Shown piece after piece: positions 51,506 to 62,263 of a stretch of 64,000 nt of DNA. Every line of letters starts with the position of its first letter. The stretch's first letter is position 1. Location: contig JACKLL010000003.1 in assembly GCA_024235935.1 (NCBI GenBank), forward strand, positions 1 to 64,000. Direction: 5' to 3'. The notes beneath the pieces are model-generated. The model worked only from the letters and a program-made list of their open reading frames with translations, ran no database searches and had not been told where the DNA came from. The stretch is from Rhodoferax sp. Its GTDB lineage: Bacteria; Pseudomonadota; Gammaproteobacteria; Burkholderiales; Burkholderiaceae_C. A program made the position numbers and the translations under genes.

Positions 51506-52462
51506 TGCCGGCTTCCTTGCTGAGCGTGACCCACTTGGTCGACTCGGCCTTGATGAACTTGCCGAAATCGTCCGAGCTTCCGCCCGCCGACTGCATGCCC
51601 TGTGCCTTGAAGTAGGCGATGGTTTCCAGATTCTGCAGCGCCTTGTTGAGGGCCGCGTTGAGCTTGGCGATCACATCCGCGGGCGTCTTGGCCGGAGCCA
51701 TGATGCCGTACCAGGTGCCGCTGACAACGCCCGGAAACTTGGCTTCGGCGGTGGTGGGCACGTCAGGCAAGGCATCCGAGCGGATCTTGGACGCAACGGC
51801 CAGCGCCTTGAACTGACCGCTCTTGACGTAGGCAACAACTGCCGGCACGTCGGCCACCATCAGATCGACCTGGCCGCCGATCAAATCGGTGATGGCCGGA
51901 GCGGCGCCGCGGTAGGGAATGTGCGTCATCGAGATCTTGGCTTCCTTCTTCAGCAGTTCGGCGCCGAGCTGGGTCGTCGTGCCAGTGCCGGCGGAGCCGA
52001 AATCGAGCTTGCCGGGATGGGCCTTGGCATAGGCTACGAGGTCACCCAGAGTGTTGAACGGGCTCTTGGACGACACCACGATGGCCGACGGCGTGTTCAC
52101 CGCCTGACCGACAGCGACCAGATCACGATCGGGGTTGTAGCTCAGGTTGGTCATCAGGTTTGGCGTGATCACCAGTGCGCCGGTGGACGAGAACAGGAAC
52201 GTGTGCCCGTCGTTGGAGCGGATCACCTCGCCTGAGCCGACCGTGCCACCGGCACCGGCCTTGTTGTCGATGATGATCTGGCCGACATCGGCCGACATCT
52301 TGTTTGCCAGGAAGCGCGCCAGCGAATCCGCAGGGCCGCCGGCCGAGAACGGCACCACGATGCGCACCGGTTTGGTGGGCCAGGACTGGCGTGGGCGCCT
52401 GGCAGTGCCAGCGCACCTGCCATGGCAAAGAGGCTTGAAACGAGAATGCGGCGATTGTTCAT
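51492..52462 (-). pseudogene. Bug/TctC-family binding protein, one frameshift after signal peptide
   Basis: The signal peptide (MNNRRILVSSLFAMAGALAL, then PGAHA, start 52462) and the mature protein (SWPTKPVRIVVPFSAGGPAD onward) are in different frames. Adding one base near 52388-52390 would give the normal junction HAQSWPTKP. The mature part is otherwise complete, with FLFSSTGALVITPNLMTNLS, AGTGTTTQLGAELLKKEAK and LPDVPTTAEAKFPG. Without the correction the protein could not be exported. It converges with the frameshifted gene ending at 51505. It is divergent from the carboxymuconolactone-decarboxylase-like gene. Confidence 0.78.
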
Positions 52463-52749
52463 ATGGTTTGTCTCCTGCAGAACGATGTTGACGATGGCGC
52501 AACTCTATGCGGGTAGGGGCGTCGCAGATAGGTCCATTCACTACAGAGCTGGTATGCCGCCAGATGCATAACGCCCAGACCACCGGAACCTCGCCTGCAG
52601 CAGGCAAATGGCCATTGCGCCACCCGCCGACGCGCCGTCCGACCCAGGGCCCAGCCCTGTCACCGGAAACATACCAGCGATGCCTTCGGCAGACTGGTTC
52701 CCCATCGTAACCGCGCTTATGCTCTGCCGATCCCAAGGAAAACCCGCCC
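52463..52749. other. 287-base divergent promoter region
   Basis: It separates the Bug gene (minus) and the carboxymuconolactone-decarboxylase-like gene (plus). No gene, tRNA or strong palindrome was recognised. Indels are frequent in the flanking genes, so base-level motifs here should be treated with caution. Confidence 0.4.
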
Positions 52750-53315
52750 ATGCCCAGAATCAGCCTGCCCCGCCCGAATCGATGAGTCCCCGAACAACGC
52801 CTGGTCTACGACAAGATCGTGTCGGGACCGCGCGGCAAGATCCAAAGGCCCCTTGCGCGCCGTGTTGCAATGCCGAGCTGGCCGACCGCTGGCAGGCGCT
52901 GGGCGCCCTGCTGCGTTACAACACCTCGCTGTCGCCGCGCCAGTCGGAACTGGCGATCCTGGTCACCAGGCGCGCCTGCCAGTCGCCGTTCGAGTGGTAT
53001 GCCCACCGCAAGGAGGCCGAAAAAGGTCGGCATCGAAGTGGAGGTCATCGAAGCCCTGCTGGACCAGACCACCGCCGGGACTCAGCGGCGATGACCTGGC
53101 CGTCGTGACCTTCGCGCAGGAGCTCAACCGACTCCGGTCGGTTACCGATGCCACCTATGCCGACGCCCTGGCGCGTTTTGGCGAACGCACGGTCATGGAA
53201 CTCACGGCCCTGGTCGGCTACTACACCATGGTGGCGATGACCCTCAACGCCCATGAGATCCTTGCCCGAAGGCGTGGAGCCGGCGTTCGCACTGCCACAA
53301 CACCAGTCACCATGA
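52750..53315 (+). pseudogene. Carboxymuconolactone decarboxylase (AhpD-like) family gene, many frameshifts
   Basis: Joining segments from three frames gives a sensible CMD protein: MPRISLPRPDE-like start, LVYDKIVSGPRGKIQ, AELADRWQALGALLRYNTSL, SPRQSELAILVTRRACQSPF, EWYAHRKEAEK, then ELNRLRSVTDATYADALARF and LVGYYTMVAMTLNAHEI, ending LPEGVEPAFALPQHQSP. At least six single-base changes are needed (near 52775, 52787, 52848, 52872, 53028, 53083 and 53258). Key family residues in these segments look intact. Related proteins act as peroxidases or decarboxylases of aromatic-pathway lactones. The stop overlaps the next gene start (ATGA). Confidence 0.72.
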
Positions 53316-54163
53316 ACGATAGCCTGAACGCCGCCCCACAGCCGCCAGCCGCAACTCCTATTACAGGCTGGGACTGCCACGCCCACCTGTTCGGCCCGTA
53401 CGACTGCTTTCCTCTGGCGCCGCAGCGCAGCTACACGCCGCCGGAAGCCGTCGAGGCCCAGTACCTCGCGATGCTGGCACGCCTGGGTCTGTCGCATGGG
53501 GTGCTGGTCCATCCCAGTGCCTACGGCGAGGACTTCAGCCTGCTGCTGCACGCCCTGGCATCGCGCCCCCAGCTGCGCGGCGTCATCGTCGCCAACAAAG
53601 GCATGGACCTTGACTGGAGCAGCCTGCGCGCCTGCGGTGTGCGCGCCGCGCGTTTCAGCCATCGCAGTGGCGCCGGCGCGAACTTCGCCGGCAGTGCCTC
53701 GCTGGACGACCTGCACGCGCTGGCACCCCGGCTGGCCGACGCCGGGCTGCATGCCGAACTCTGGACCGACTGCCAGGTCTTGCCCGACATCGCCGAGCAA
53801 CTGCGCCAAATGCCGGTACCGGTGGTGATCGACCACACGGGTGGCTTCGATGTGGCGGCAGGCGTGGATGCAGCCGGCTTTCGCTGCCTGCTGTCGCTGG
53901 TCGAGAGCGGCCATGTCTGGTCAAGCTGTGTGCCTACCGCAACCTGCTGGCCGTGCAAGACAAGTCCATGGGCCGACCTTTTCACCGCGCGCTGCTCGCG
54001 GCAAATCCGCAGCGCCTGGTCTGGGGGGACGGACTGGCCGCATCTGCGCGTCACGCCGGAGCCTGATACCAGCGCATTGCTGGCCCTTTTCAAGGACTGG
54101 ACCGGCGACAAGGAACTGGTGCACAAGATCCTCGTCACCAACCCGACCGCGCTCTACGACTGA
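53312..54163 (+). pseudogene. Amidohydrolase_2 family, 2-pyrone-4,6-dicarboxylate lactonase-like, two compensating frameshifts
   Basis: A TIM-barrel hydrolase of about 283 residues. The metal or active-site residues seen are WDCHAHLFGP (His-x-His), VVIDHTGGFD (His) and GTDWPHLRV (Asp). The first shift is near 53923 (HVW should continue VKLCAYRNLLAVQDKSMGRP) and the second, in the G6 run near 54020-54025, restores the original frame, so about 100 bases are out of frame. LigI-type lactonases hydrolyse PDC in protocatechuate 4,5-cleavage; related ones hydrolyse other lactones. It follows the CMD-like gene with an ATGA overlap, as in many aromatic-acid operons. Confidence 0.78.
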
Positions 54164-54209
54164 GCGGCGAATCAGGTACCCCAGGCTTGCGTCTGCCGGG
54201 GCCCGTCCA

Positions 54210-55203
54210 TCACTTCCCCAGCAGGTTCAACGTACCCAGCAGCGTGACCATCGCCGCCTTGTCACGCTTGACGAACTCGGTGGTCTGCGCTGGCGACAAG
54301 TCCATGCGCTCGGCGCCCTGGGAGTCCAGGAATGTGAGGTAGGCTGGGTCCGCATTGATCTCGGCCATGGCCTTGGACAGCGTATCCATCACGTCCTTCG
54401 GCGTTCCGGCGGGCGCCGCCAGGCTGTACCACGAAGGCACTTCGGAGCCGCCCAGGCCGGACTCCGCCACCGTCGGAACATTCGGCAGCGAGGGTGCACG
54501 CTGGGCACCGCCATACGCCAGGCCTTTAAGCGTTCCCTTCTCGATATGCGCACGCGTGGCGGCGAGATTGAGGTTGCCCACCAGCACCTGGCCACCCAGC
54601 AGGTCCAGGAGGCGCAGGCGCGGCGCCGGCGTACGGGATGTGGGTGATCTGCACGCCGGCTTTCTGCCACAGGGCTTCGGCGCCCAGGTGGGTCGCGCCG
54701 CCGGTGCCCGCCGATGCGTAGTTGTACTTGCCTGGCTCCTTCCTGGCGAGCGCGATCAGTTCGGTGAGGTTGGAGGCTGGCAGCGATGGATGCGCCACCA
54801 CCACGTTGGGCTGGTTGGCGACGATCGCGATGAATGCGAAGTCGGCGACACCGTCATACGGGATCTTCTGCATCAGCGGTGTCACCACATGGCCGGCGGA
54901 TGTGCTGATCAGCAGCGTGTAGCCGTCCGGTTTGGCCCGTGCCACGAAGCCGGTACCGATGGTGGCGCCGCCACCGGGTTTGCCTTCGACGATGACGGTC
55001 TGCTTGAGCCGGGTCTCCAGTTGGCGGGCCAGCGTGCGGGCCATGTTGTCGGCCGGACCTCCGACGGCATAGGGATGGATCAGCGTGATCGGACGCGACG
55101 GATACGCGGACTGCGCCAGTGCCGATCCCATGGGCAGCATGGCGGCAAGCGTGCCCCACACGGCAAGGGAACGTCGTACACAGGAAAAAGTGGATCGGGT
55201 CAT
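54210..55203 (-). pseudogene. Bug/TctC-family binding protein, one frameshift
   Basis: The first 208 or so residues (signal peptide ending ALAQS, then YPSRPITLIHPYAVGGPADN and IVEGKPGGGATIGTGFVARA) read from 55203. After HIPYAGAAPA near 54610 the frame breaks, and the remainder (VLVGNLNLAATRAHIEKGTL, LPNVPTVAESGLGG) continues in another frame to the stop at 54210. Removing one C restores DLLGGQVLVGNL. It is the last gene of the long minus-strand CoA-linked cluster and probably takes up its substrate. Confidence 0.78.
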
Positions 55204-55257
55204 GGTGGTGTCTCCATTCAGGTTGTCAATAAAACTTTCACGGTCAGGCCGCTGCGC

Positions 55258-55870
55258 TCAGGCCGTACCTTCACCTCCGGGCGGCTTCTGCAGCATCGGG
55301 CGGTGAAAGATCTCGCCCAGTCCGGCGTAATACGGCCCGCCCAGGCGCGCGATCGGTCGCATGGCCGCCGCATCCACCCGCTTGCCGTCGTAGATGGCGT
55401 CGGACAGATGGAAAGCGACGATCTCGCCAAATGAACAAGGTGTTGATCCCGCGTCCGAGCACGATGGCCTGGTCGAGGCGACACTCCATCTGCACCGGTG
55501 CGATCGCGATGCGCGGCACGGCCACATGGCGGCTGGGCAACAGCGCAATGCCCAGGGTCTCGATCTCGCTGACATCAGGCGGGAACTCCTGCGCGCTCTG
55601 GTGCATCAGCTCCATCGTGTCCTCGGTGGCCACGTTGACGACGAACTCCTGCTGCGCCGGATATTGTTGGCGGTGTCCTTGGTGCCGCGTCCGTCGGGTC
55701 GGGCGGCAATGTTGATGGCCAGCATGGGCGGGGACGTTGCCACGTAGTTGTAGAGAGCTGAACGGCGCAGCGTTGACGCGGCCGTCGGCATCGACCGACG
55801 TGATCCAGGCCACGGGCCGCGGAACGACACAGCCCACCACCAGGCGATAGGCGGTCTCGGTGTCCAGCAT
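55258..55870 (-). pseudogene. Flavin reductase-like (flavoprotein oxygenase) family gene, three frameshifts
   Basis: The segments MLDTETAYRLVVGCVVPRPV, NYVATSPPMLAINIAARPDG, VVNVATEDTMELMHQSAQEF and GEIVAFHLSDAIYDGKRVDA lie in three frames but join to one flavin-reductase-domain (FMN-binding split barrel) protein of about 205 residues, ending at 55258. Breaks are near 55745-55755, 55660-55665 and 55425-55435. A TTG start further upstream (MKSQTF-type) is possible. Such proteins supply reduced flavin or act on small molecules. It lies 54 bases before the Bug gene in the same direction. Confidence 0.72.
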
Positions 55871-56077
55871 GGCGCCATCGACACAACTGAAGGTCTGGGA
55901 TTTCAAGAAGCTGTCTCCGGAATTGCGTTGATCTGCCTGCTGCCGACGCGAACGCCGGTGCACTGTCCCGTGCCCGACGACACGCATCAGCCCCCACTAT
56001 AGGCAGCCGCCCTCACCACGACCACCGTCCCCTGCAGCATACGTGGGTTGCGCCGATTGGCATACCGGCGCGCACAC

Positions 56078-58390
56078 TCAGCTCGGAAGATCCAGTACCG
56101 CCTTGGCCAGGATGTTGCGCTGGATCTCGTTGCTGCCGGCAAATATCTTGGCGCCCATGGCATTGAACAGCGGCGCCACCACATGCATGTCGATCTCGTC
56201 GTTGCGGCACATGTCGCGCATGCCGCCGTAATCCTGCGCGGCCTCGATCAGCAGCATGGCCAGTCGCTCGTAGGTCTCGGTCGACCAGATCTTGAGCATG
56301 GAGATGCTTGCCGGTATCGGCTCACCGCGTTTGGCGATCTCGGCGAAGCCGGTGTAGGCTGCACCCAGGTCTGCGGTATCGAGTTGCAGTTGCGCGAACC
56401 GTGCCACGAACGCCGGGTCGTCGAACAGTCCCCGTTGCTGCGCCAGCTTCTCGACCTGGTGCAGGGTGTGCTGCGAATGCTTGGGACTGCCGGTGAACAG
56501 GCGCTCGAAACCCAGCAAGGCCTTGGCCACCGTCCAGCCCTGGTTCAGCGCACCGACCAGATTCTCCTGTGGCACCCGCACGTCGTCGAAGAACACCTCG
56601 CAGAATTCCCGCTCGCCGGCGATGTTGCGGATCGGACGCACGGTGACGCCGGGTGTCTTCAAATCGACCAGCAGAAAGCTGATGCCGGCCTGCTTCTTCA
56701 CGGTCTTGTCGGTTCGCACCAGCATGAACATGTGGGTGCCGTCGGCGCCCCAGGTGGTCCAGGTCTTCTGGCCATTGACGACAAAATGGTCGCCGTCGAG
56801 AACGGCCTCGGTGCGCACCGCCGCCAGGTCCGAACCCGCATTCGGCTCTGAATAGCCCTGGGTCCAGACATGTTCGCCCGACAGCACCTTGGGCAGGAAG
56901 CGTGCACGCTGCGCGTCGGTGCCGAAACGCATCAGGATAGGGCCGACCATCACCAGCCCCTGGTCTGGCGGTCGCGCCACGCCCCATGCCTCGCTCTCTC
57001 CTCGATGTAGGCAATGAGCTTGTCGGCCGGCAGCTCCAGACCACCGTACTTCCGTGGCCAGGCCGGCGCGAGCCAGCCCAGCCCGGACAAGGTCATGTAC
57101 CAGTCGCGGGTTTCGGCCCAGCTCTGGCGGTACGGCATGTAACGGCGCTGCGCGGGATAGTGCTGCGCGAACAGCGCGCGCACCATCTGGCGGAACTCGG
57201 CCTCCGGCATCTTCTCCCATTCGATGTCGGTCGGGAACTGGGTCCAGGTTCTTGGCACGGCGGGCGCCGAGATCGGCGCCGGGGCGGCCTGGAGCGCCAG
57301 CCGCGCATGGCGCGCGCGGTGCATCTCGGCATTGCCCCACCGGCTGGCCAAGGTCATCGCGCGCTTGAAATACAGGCCCACGTCGTATTCGTTGGTGGTG
57401 CCGATCGCGCCATGCAGCTGAATCGCCATGCGCGTCACCTCGAGTGCAGCATGGGCGCAGCGCGCCTTGGCACGGCTTGCCAGCTGCGCCTGCCTGCCGT
57501 CGGACAGCTGGGCCAGAACATCGCGCAGACAGGCGCTGGCCAGCTCGACCTGGATCAGGCCGTCGACCATGCGGTGCTGCAGGGCCTGAAAGCTGCCGAT
57601 CGGCTTGCCGAACTGGTGCCGTGTCGCCAGGTAGTCGCGGGTCAGCTCGAATGCGCGCCGGGTGATGCCGGCCAGTTCGGCGGCCTGGGCAATCCGTGCC
57701 ATGTCGGTCGCGCAGGCCAGTGCCTCGGTCACGCCATCGCCATCGCACACGCATTCGCCTTCGGCGTCCTCCAGGCGCAGACTGGCCATGACGCTGCCAT
57801 CCACGCCATGCGCATCCTCACGGGTCAGGCCTGGCGCCGATGCGCCGACCCAGAACAGCCTGTGGGACGGCCATCGCACAGGGCCGAGACGATCCAGCCG
57901 TCGGCGCCTGGGCCCGGCCGGACAAAGCGCTTGAGACCCCGCAGCCGAACCCGGTCACCGTCGCGCGCGGTGACAACCGTGGCCACGGTGCCGCTCTCGA
58001 TCGGGCCGGCATGCTCCTGCAAGGCCACGCCAGCCACGACATCCCCTGCGGCCATGCGCGACAGCAACGCATCGCGCAAGCGGCTCGCCGGGAGGCGCGC
58101 CAGCAAGGCGAGCGGAAAGACACCGGCGTCGACATAGGGTTCCGGCAGCAGTTGCCGCCCGACCTCCTCGGCAATGGCGGCCACCTCCGACATGCCCAGC
58201 GCGAGACCGCCCAGGTCTTCCGGCACCAGGATCGCCATCCAGCCCAGCTCCGCCATCTGCTTCCAGGCCGCGCGGTCAAAGCCGCCACCCTGCTCCTCCA
58301 GCGCGCGCACGCGCTGGCGCTGGTCGGTCGCGCCCAGGTATCCTGCGGCGCTGTCGCGAAACATGGCCATCGATTCGAGGTCTGTGCCAT
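56078..58390 (-). pseudogene. Fused double acyl-CoA dehydrogenase (FadE34-like), frameshifted
   Basis: Two acyl-CoA dehydrogenase modules form one polypeptide of about 765 residues. Module one (58370-57260) has MAELGWMAILVPEDLGG, RHQFGKPIGSFQALQHRMVD and HGAIGTTNEYDVGLYFKRAM, the partner-subunit type. Without a stop, a linker (LALQAAPAPISAPAVPRTW) leads to module two, the catalytic type: WAETRDWYMTLSGLGWLAPA, GYSEPNAGSDLAAVRTEAVL and AGSNEIQRNILAKAVLDLPS. The junction itself is in one frame, so the fusion is real. Breaks lie near 57850-57860, 56960-56985 and between 58390 and 58370. The ATG at 58390 follows the upstream stop directly (TGACATG). Confidence 0.8.
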
Positions 58391-58391
58391 G

Positions 58392-59611
58392 TCAGATCAC
58401 CTGTGTCCTGCTGCAATTGCGCGATGCGCGCGCCTCGTCGAGCGCAAGCACTTCGCGCAAGACTTCCTTCGTATGCTCCCCAACAGCGGCGGCGGACGCA
58501 CATACTCCACGGACTGGCCGAAAACCGCACCGGGTTCGCCACCTGGGGACGGTCCCGGCGCTGCTGTGCGGCATGTCGAAGCGCATCTGGCGATGCACGA
58601 TCTGCGGATCGGCAAACACCTCGGCGAAGCCGTTGATCGGCCCGCTGGGAACACCGGCCGCATCGAAGGCTGCATGCCATCGCGCGCACCGGCCGCTGGC
58701 GCAGGATCTCGGCCAGCATCGGCACCAGCACCTCGCGATGCCGGGCGCGCAGCGGATTGGTCTGGAAGCGCGCGTCCTGCGCCAGGTCCGGCGTCCCCAG
58801 GACCGCGCAGAAGGCGGCGAACTGGGTGTCGTTGCCGACCGCGATGACGATCTGCCCGTCCGCGCAGTCGAACGACTGCCAGGGACAGGTGATCGGCGAT
58901 GCCGTTCCCAGCCGCGGCGGCTGCTGGCCCGACACCAGGTACATCATCCCCACATGCGAGATCGCGGCAACCTGCGCATCGAACAAGGCCAGATCGATGT
59001 ACTGCCCCTCGCCGGACACGACGTCGCGGTGGCGCAGGGCCGCCAGGATCGCGCTGACGGCGTAAAAGCCCGCCGTGATGTCACCGACCGAATAACCCAC
59101 CCGCATCGGACCACCGCCTGGTTGATCGTCGCCTCGCCGGTGATGCTCATCAATCCGCTCATGGACTGGAAGAGCGGGTCGTAACCCGGCAACTGGCTGT
59201 AGGGCCCTGACTGCCCGAATCCGCTGATCGAGCAATAGACCAGCCGCGGATTGATCTTGCGGATCGATTCATGGTCGAGGCCATACCGGGCCAGATCACC
59301 CGCCTTGAAGTTCTCCAGCAGGATGTCGCTGTGCGCAGCAAGCTCGCGAATCAGCGCCTGCCCTCGGGCTGCGACATGTCCACCGTGATCGAGCGTTTGC
59401 CGCGATTCATCGCGATGAAGGACGAGGTCTCCGTCGTCGCCTGCCCCTGGGCGTCCTTCACCCGGATGCCTTGCTGGCGCACATCGTCGCCACGCCCGGG
59501 CCGCTCGACCTTGATCACGTCGGCACCGAAGTCGGCCAGCATCTGGCTGGCCCACGGGCCTGAGAACACGCGGCTCAGGTCGAGCACGCGAACACCTGAC
59601 AAAGCACCCAT
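58392..59611 (-). pseudogene. CaiB/BaiF family III CoA-transferase (first of three), several frameshifts
   Basis: Starts MGALSGVRVLDLSRVFSGPW and continues through three frames: FIAMNRGKRSITVDMSQPEG, DILLENFKAGDLARYGLDHE, INPRLVYCSISGFGQSGPYS, GYSVGDITAGFYAVSAILAA (with the catalytic Asp) and VAAISHVGMMYLVSGQQPPR, ending near HTKEVLREVLALDEARI-type sequence at 58392. Breaks are near 59355, 59110 and several between 58660 and 58480. It is immediately upstream of the double acyl-CoA dehydrogenase, which suggests that it makes that enzyme's CoA-ester substrate. Confidence 0.75.
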
Positions 59612-59716
59612 GAATTTCCTCCTGCAAGGCCCGTCGCCGGCCCGAACCATCGAGCCATGAATCTATGCCGGTTCTGCAGCTACCGCCAGACACTGCGACC
59701 GCAAAGCTGGTATGGG

Positions 59717-60847
59717 CTACGGCAACACGCCGCCCAGCGCAAAGCGCAGTATCTGCGCGCGATGCGCGTCAAGTCCGGGCACCGGCGGCAGTGCGGCCGG
59801 ATACGCATGGTTCGACAGCAGAATCGGTGTCACCGGCGCACGTTGCCCACCCGCATCCTGGATCTCGGGCAATATGCCACGGCTCGTCACCTGGGGTCGG
59901 CCATCATGGCCTGCACATCGTTCAGGGGTCCGGCAGGCACCCGCCTGCTCCAGCAAGACCAGCCAGTGCGCGACCCGGCGGCTTGCGCGAGCACCGACTC
60001 GATGATCGACTTGAGCACGGCCTGGTTCTCGACCCGCAGGCGGCGCGAGGCAAAGCGCGGATCCGAAGCCATGTCCGCCCGCTCCAGCACCGTCGACAAG
60101 GCGCGGAACAGGTGGTCGGAGCCTGCCGCAATCACCACATGGCCATCAGCGGCGGCGAAGGCGTCGAAGGGTGCCGTACCAGGATGCCGCGCACCCAGGG
60201 GACGGGCGACACGCCGGTGCAGAAGGCCGCGGGATGGCGCCTTCGAGCAGGGCGATCTGCGACTCGAACATCGACACGTCGACATGGCATCCCGCGCCGG
60301 TACGCGTGCGCTGCAGCAAGGCGGCCTGAATGCCGTTGCAGGCGAACATGGCTGCGGACAGGTCGCCCATCGACGCGCCGCACCGGGTCGGCGGCGCGTC
60401 GGGATGGCCGGTGATGCTCATCATCCCGCTCATGGCCTGCACCACCACGTCATAGGCCGCCCGCGACCGATAAGGGCCGGTCTGACCGAATCCCGAGATC
60501 GAGGCGAGCACCAGCGCCGGCCAGCGGCGCTGCAACAGCGCAAACGGGTAGCCCAGCTTGTCCATCACGCCGGGACGGAAGTTCTCCACCAGCACATCGG
60601 CACGCGCCAGCAACTGCTCGAAGACCGCGCGATCCGGGTCGGCCTTTGAGATCGAGCGCAATCGACTTCTTGCCGCGGTTGATGGCAGCGAAATACGCAG
60701 ACTCGCCATCGCCGGACAGCGGCAGGAAATGCCTTTGCCTCGTCGCCGCTCCTGGGGCTGCTCGACCTTGATGACGGTGGCACCGAGGTCGCACAGCATC
60801 ATCGTGCAATACGGACCTGACAGGACCCGGCCCAGGTCCAGAATCAC
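59717..60847 (-). pseudogene. CaiB/BaiF family III CoA-transferase (second of three), several frameshifts
   Basis: The N-terminus ILDLGRVLSGPYCTMMLCDL, GATVIKVEQPQE, then VLVENFRPGVMDKLGYPFAL, ISGFGQTGPYRSRAAYDVVV and GASMGDLSAAMFACNGIQAA (catalytic Asp) are visible, followed in other frames by FDAFAAADGHVVIAAGSDHL, VLERADMASDPRFASRRLRV and finally PQVTSRGILPEIQDAGGQRA to a stop at 59717. The GTG at 60847 is given as start, but the true start is probably a few codons upstream and obscured by an indel. Breaks cluster near 60735, 60650, 60230, 60195, 59985 and 59900. Confidence 0.72.
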
Positions 60848-60892
60848 GAAGCCAGCGAGGGGCCTGACACGGGTGCAAGCTGCCGCAGAGGT

Positions 60893-61663
60893 TCAGCGGC
60901 CGCGGTACACGGGCTTGCGCTTCTCCAGGAAGGCCCGCATGCCTTCTTTCTGGTCCTGCGTGTCGAACAGGCGCTCTCGAACAGGCGCCGCTCGAGCGCC
61001 AGTGCACTCTCCAGCGGCGCGTCTGCGCCCAGGCGGACCGCCTCGCGGATCGCCTGCACGGCCAGCGGCGGCATGGCGGAGATCTGGGTCGCGATCGCCA
61101 CGGCGCGCTCGCGCGCTCCCCTTGGCGACCAGTTCGCTGACCATGTTCGACGCCAGTGCCGTCGAGGCCGGGATCATGTCCCCGGTCAGCGACCACAGCA
61201 AGGTCTTGTAACGCCCTGCCGTGCGCAGCAGGCGCTGGGTGCCGCCGGCGCCCGGCATGATGCCGACGCGGATTTCCGGCTGGCCGAACATCGCGTCCTC
61301 GGCCGCCACGATGATGTCGCAGGCCAGCGCCAGTTCGCAGCCGCCGCCCAATGCGTATCCTTCCACTGCGGCGACCAGCGGTTTGCTCGACTGGCGGATT
61401 TCGTGGAACACCCGATCGGTGGCCAGCCGCACATGGTCGGTCGGCGTCATGGTCTCCATCTCGGCGATATCGGTGCCGGCAACGAAGTAAGCACCGTCAC
61501 CGGTCAGCACGATGGCGGCGATGTCCGGGTCGCGCTGCGCAGCCTGGAGGTGTTCGACGATCTCCTGCTTGACCTGCAGATTCAGCGCATTGCGGCGCTC
61601 CGGCCGGCTGATGGTGATGACCGCAACCGGCCCACGCGTGTCGCTGCGGACGAACTCAGCCAT
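60893..61663 (-). pseudogene. Enoyl-CoA hydratase (crotonase family), two compensating frameshifts
   Basis: The start MAEFVRSDTRGPVAVITISR overlaps the GST stop by 8 bases. Both catalytic glutamates are present: Glu110 in ALGGGCELALACD and Glu130 in FGQPEIRVG, the same 20-residue spacing as rat hydratase E144/E164. After ELVAKGSAR near 61115 the frame shifts, AIATQISAMPPLAVQAIREA and LESALALERRLFE read in another frame, and the original frame resumes near 60970 with TQDQKEGMRAFLEKRKPVYR. The corrected protein has about 256 residues. It would hydrate the enoyl-CoA formed by the double dehydrogenase. Confidence 0.8.
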
Positions 61664-62261
61664 CGAAGGGCTCCGTCGACACAAAGCTCGCACGCTGCTG
61701 CAGGGAGGCATACCACTGGGCCAGTCCGGGCGCCAGTGTGCGCCAGCCCAGCGCATCGAAGCGGTAGTCGAGGTAACCCAGCGCACAACCCACGCCGACA
61801 TGGCCGATCGCGAACGAGGCCTGGCCCAGACGATCAGCCTCCGCGTCGAGCAGTGCCAGCGCGGCCCGCGTCTTGCGCTCGAACGCATCCAGCAGTGCCG
61901 GCAGCGGCAACTCCCGCTCGCGCTCGTTGCGCCACAGGATCAGCGCATCGAGCAGGCCGTCGCCCAGGGCATGCCAGCGCAAGGCCGGCCACTTGTCGGC
62001 GCCCTGCGGGAACAGATGGCCGCTGGCCATGTCGTTGAGGTATTCGCAGATCACCACCGAATCCATCAGCGCCATGCCGTTGTCCAGCACCAGCGTCGGG
62101 ATCTTGGACAAGGGGTTGTCCTGCATGAGTTCGGCATTGGGTTTGAGCATCACCGCCACCGAGCGGTGCAACTCCAGTTGGTCGAACACCCCCAGTTCGT
62201 AGGCGCAGACCAGAACCTTGCGCACATAGGGCGACTTCGGAGACCAGTGCAGCTTCATCAT
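61656..62261 (-). CDS. Glutathione S-transferase family protein (YibF-like)
   Basis: A 201-residue intact GST, the only unbroken gene in this part of the window. The N-terminal thioredoxin-like domain has LHWSPKSPYVRKVLVCAYEL and the cis-proline motif DNPLSKIPTLVLDNG with DSVVICEYLN for glutathione contact; the helical C-terminal domain contains AIGHVGVGCALGYLDYRFDA. It resembles E. coli YibF in layout. GSTs in aromatic clusters may act as isomerases or ether/halide-cleaving enzymes. It starts 3 bases after the CoA-transferase stop, so it is co-transcribed. Confidence 0.88.
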   Translation of the reverse strand: MMKLHWSPKSPYVRKVLVCAYELGVFDQLELHRSVAVMLKPNAELMQDNPLSKIPTLVLDNGMALMDSVVICEYLNDMASGHLFPQGADKWPALRWHALGDGLLDALILWRNERERELPLPALLDAFERKTRAALALLDAEADRLGQASFAIGHVGVGCALGYLDYRFDALGWRTLAPGLAQWYASLQQRASFVSTEPFDG

Positions 62262-62263
62262 GC

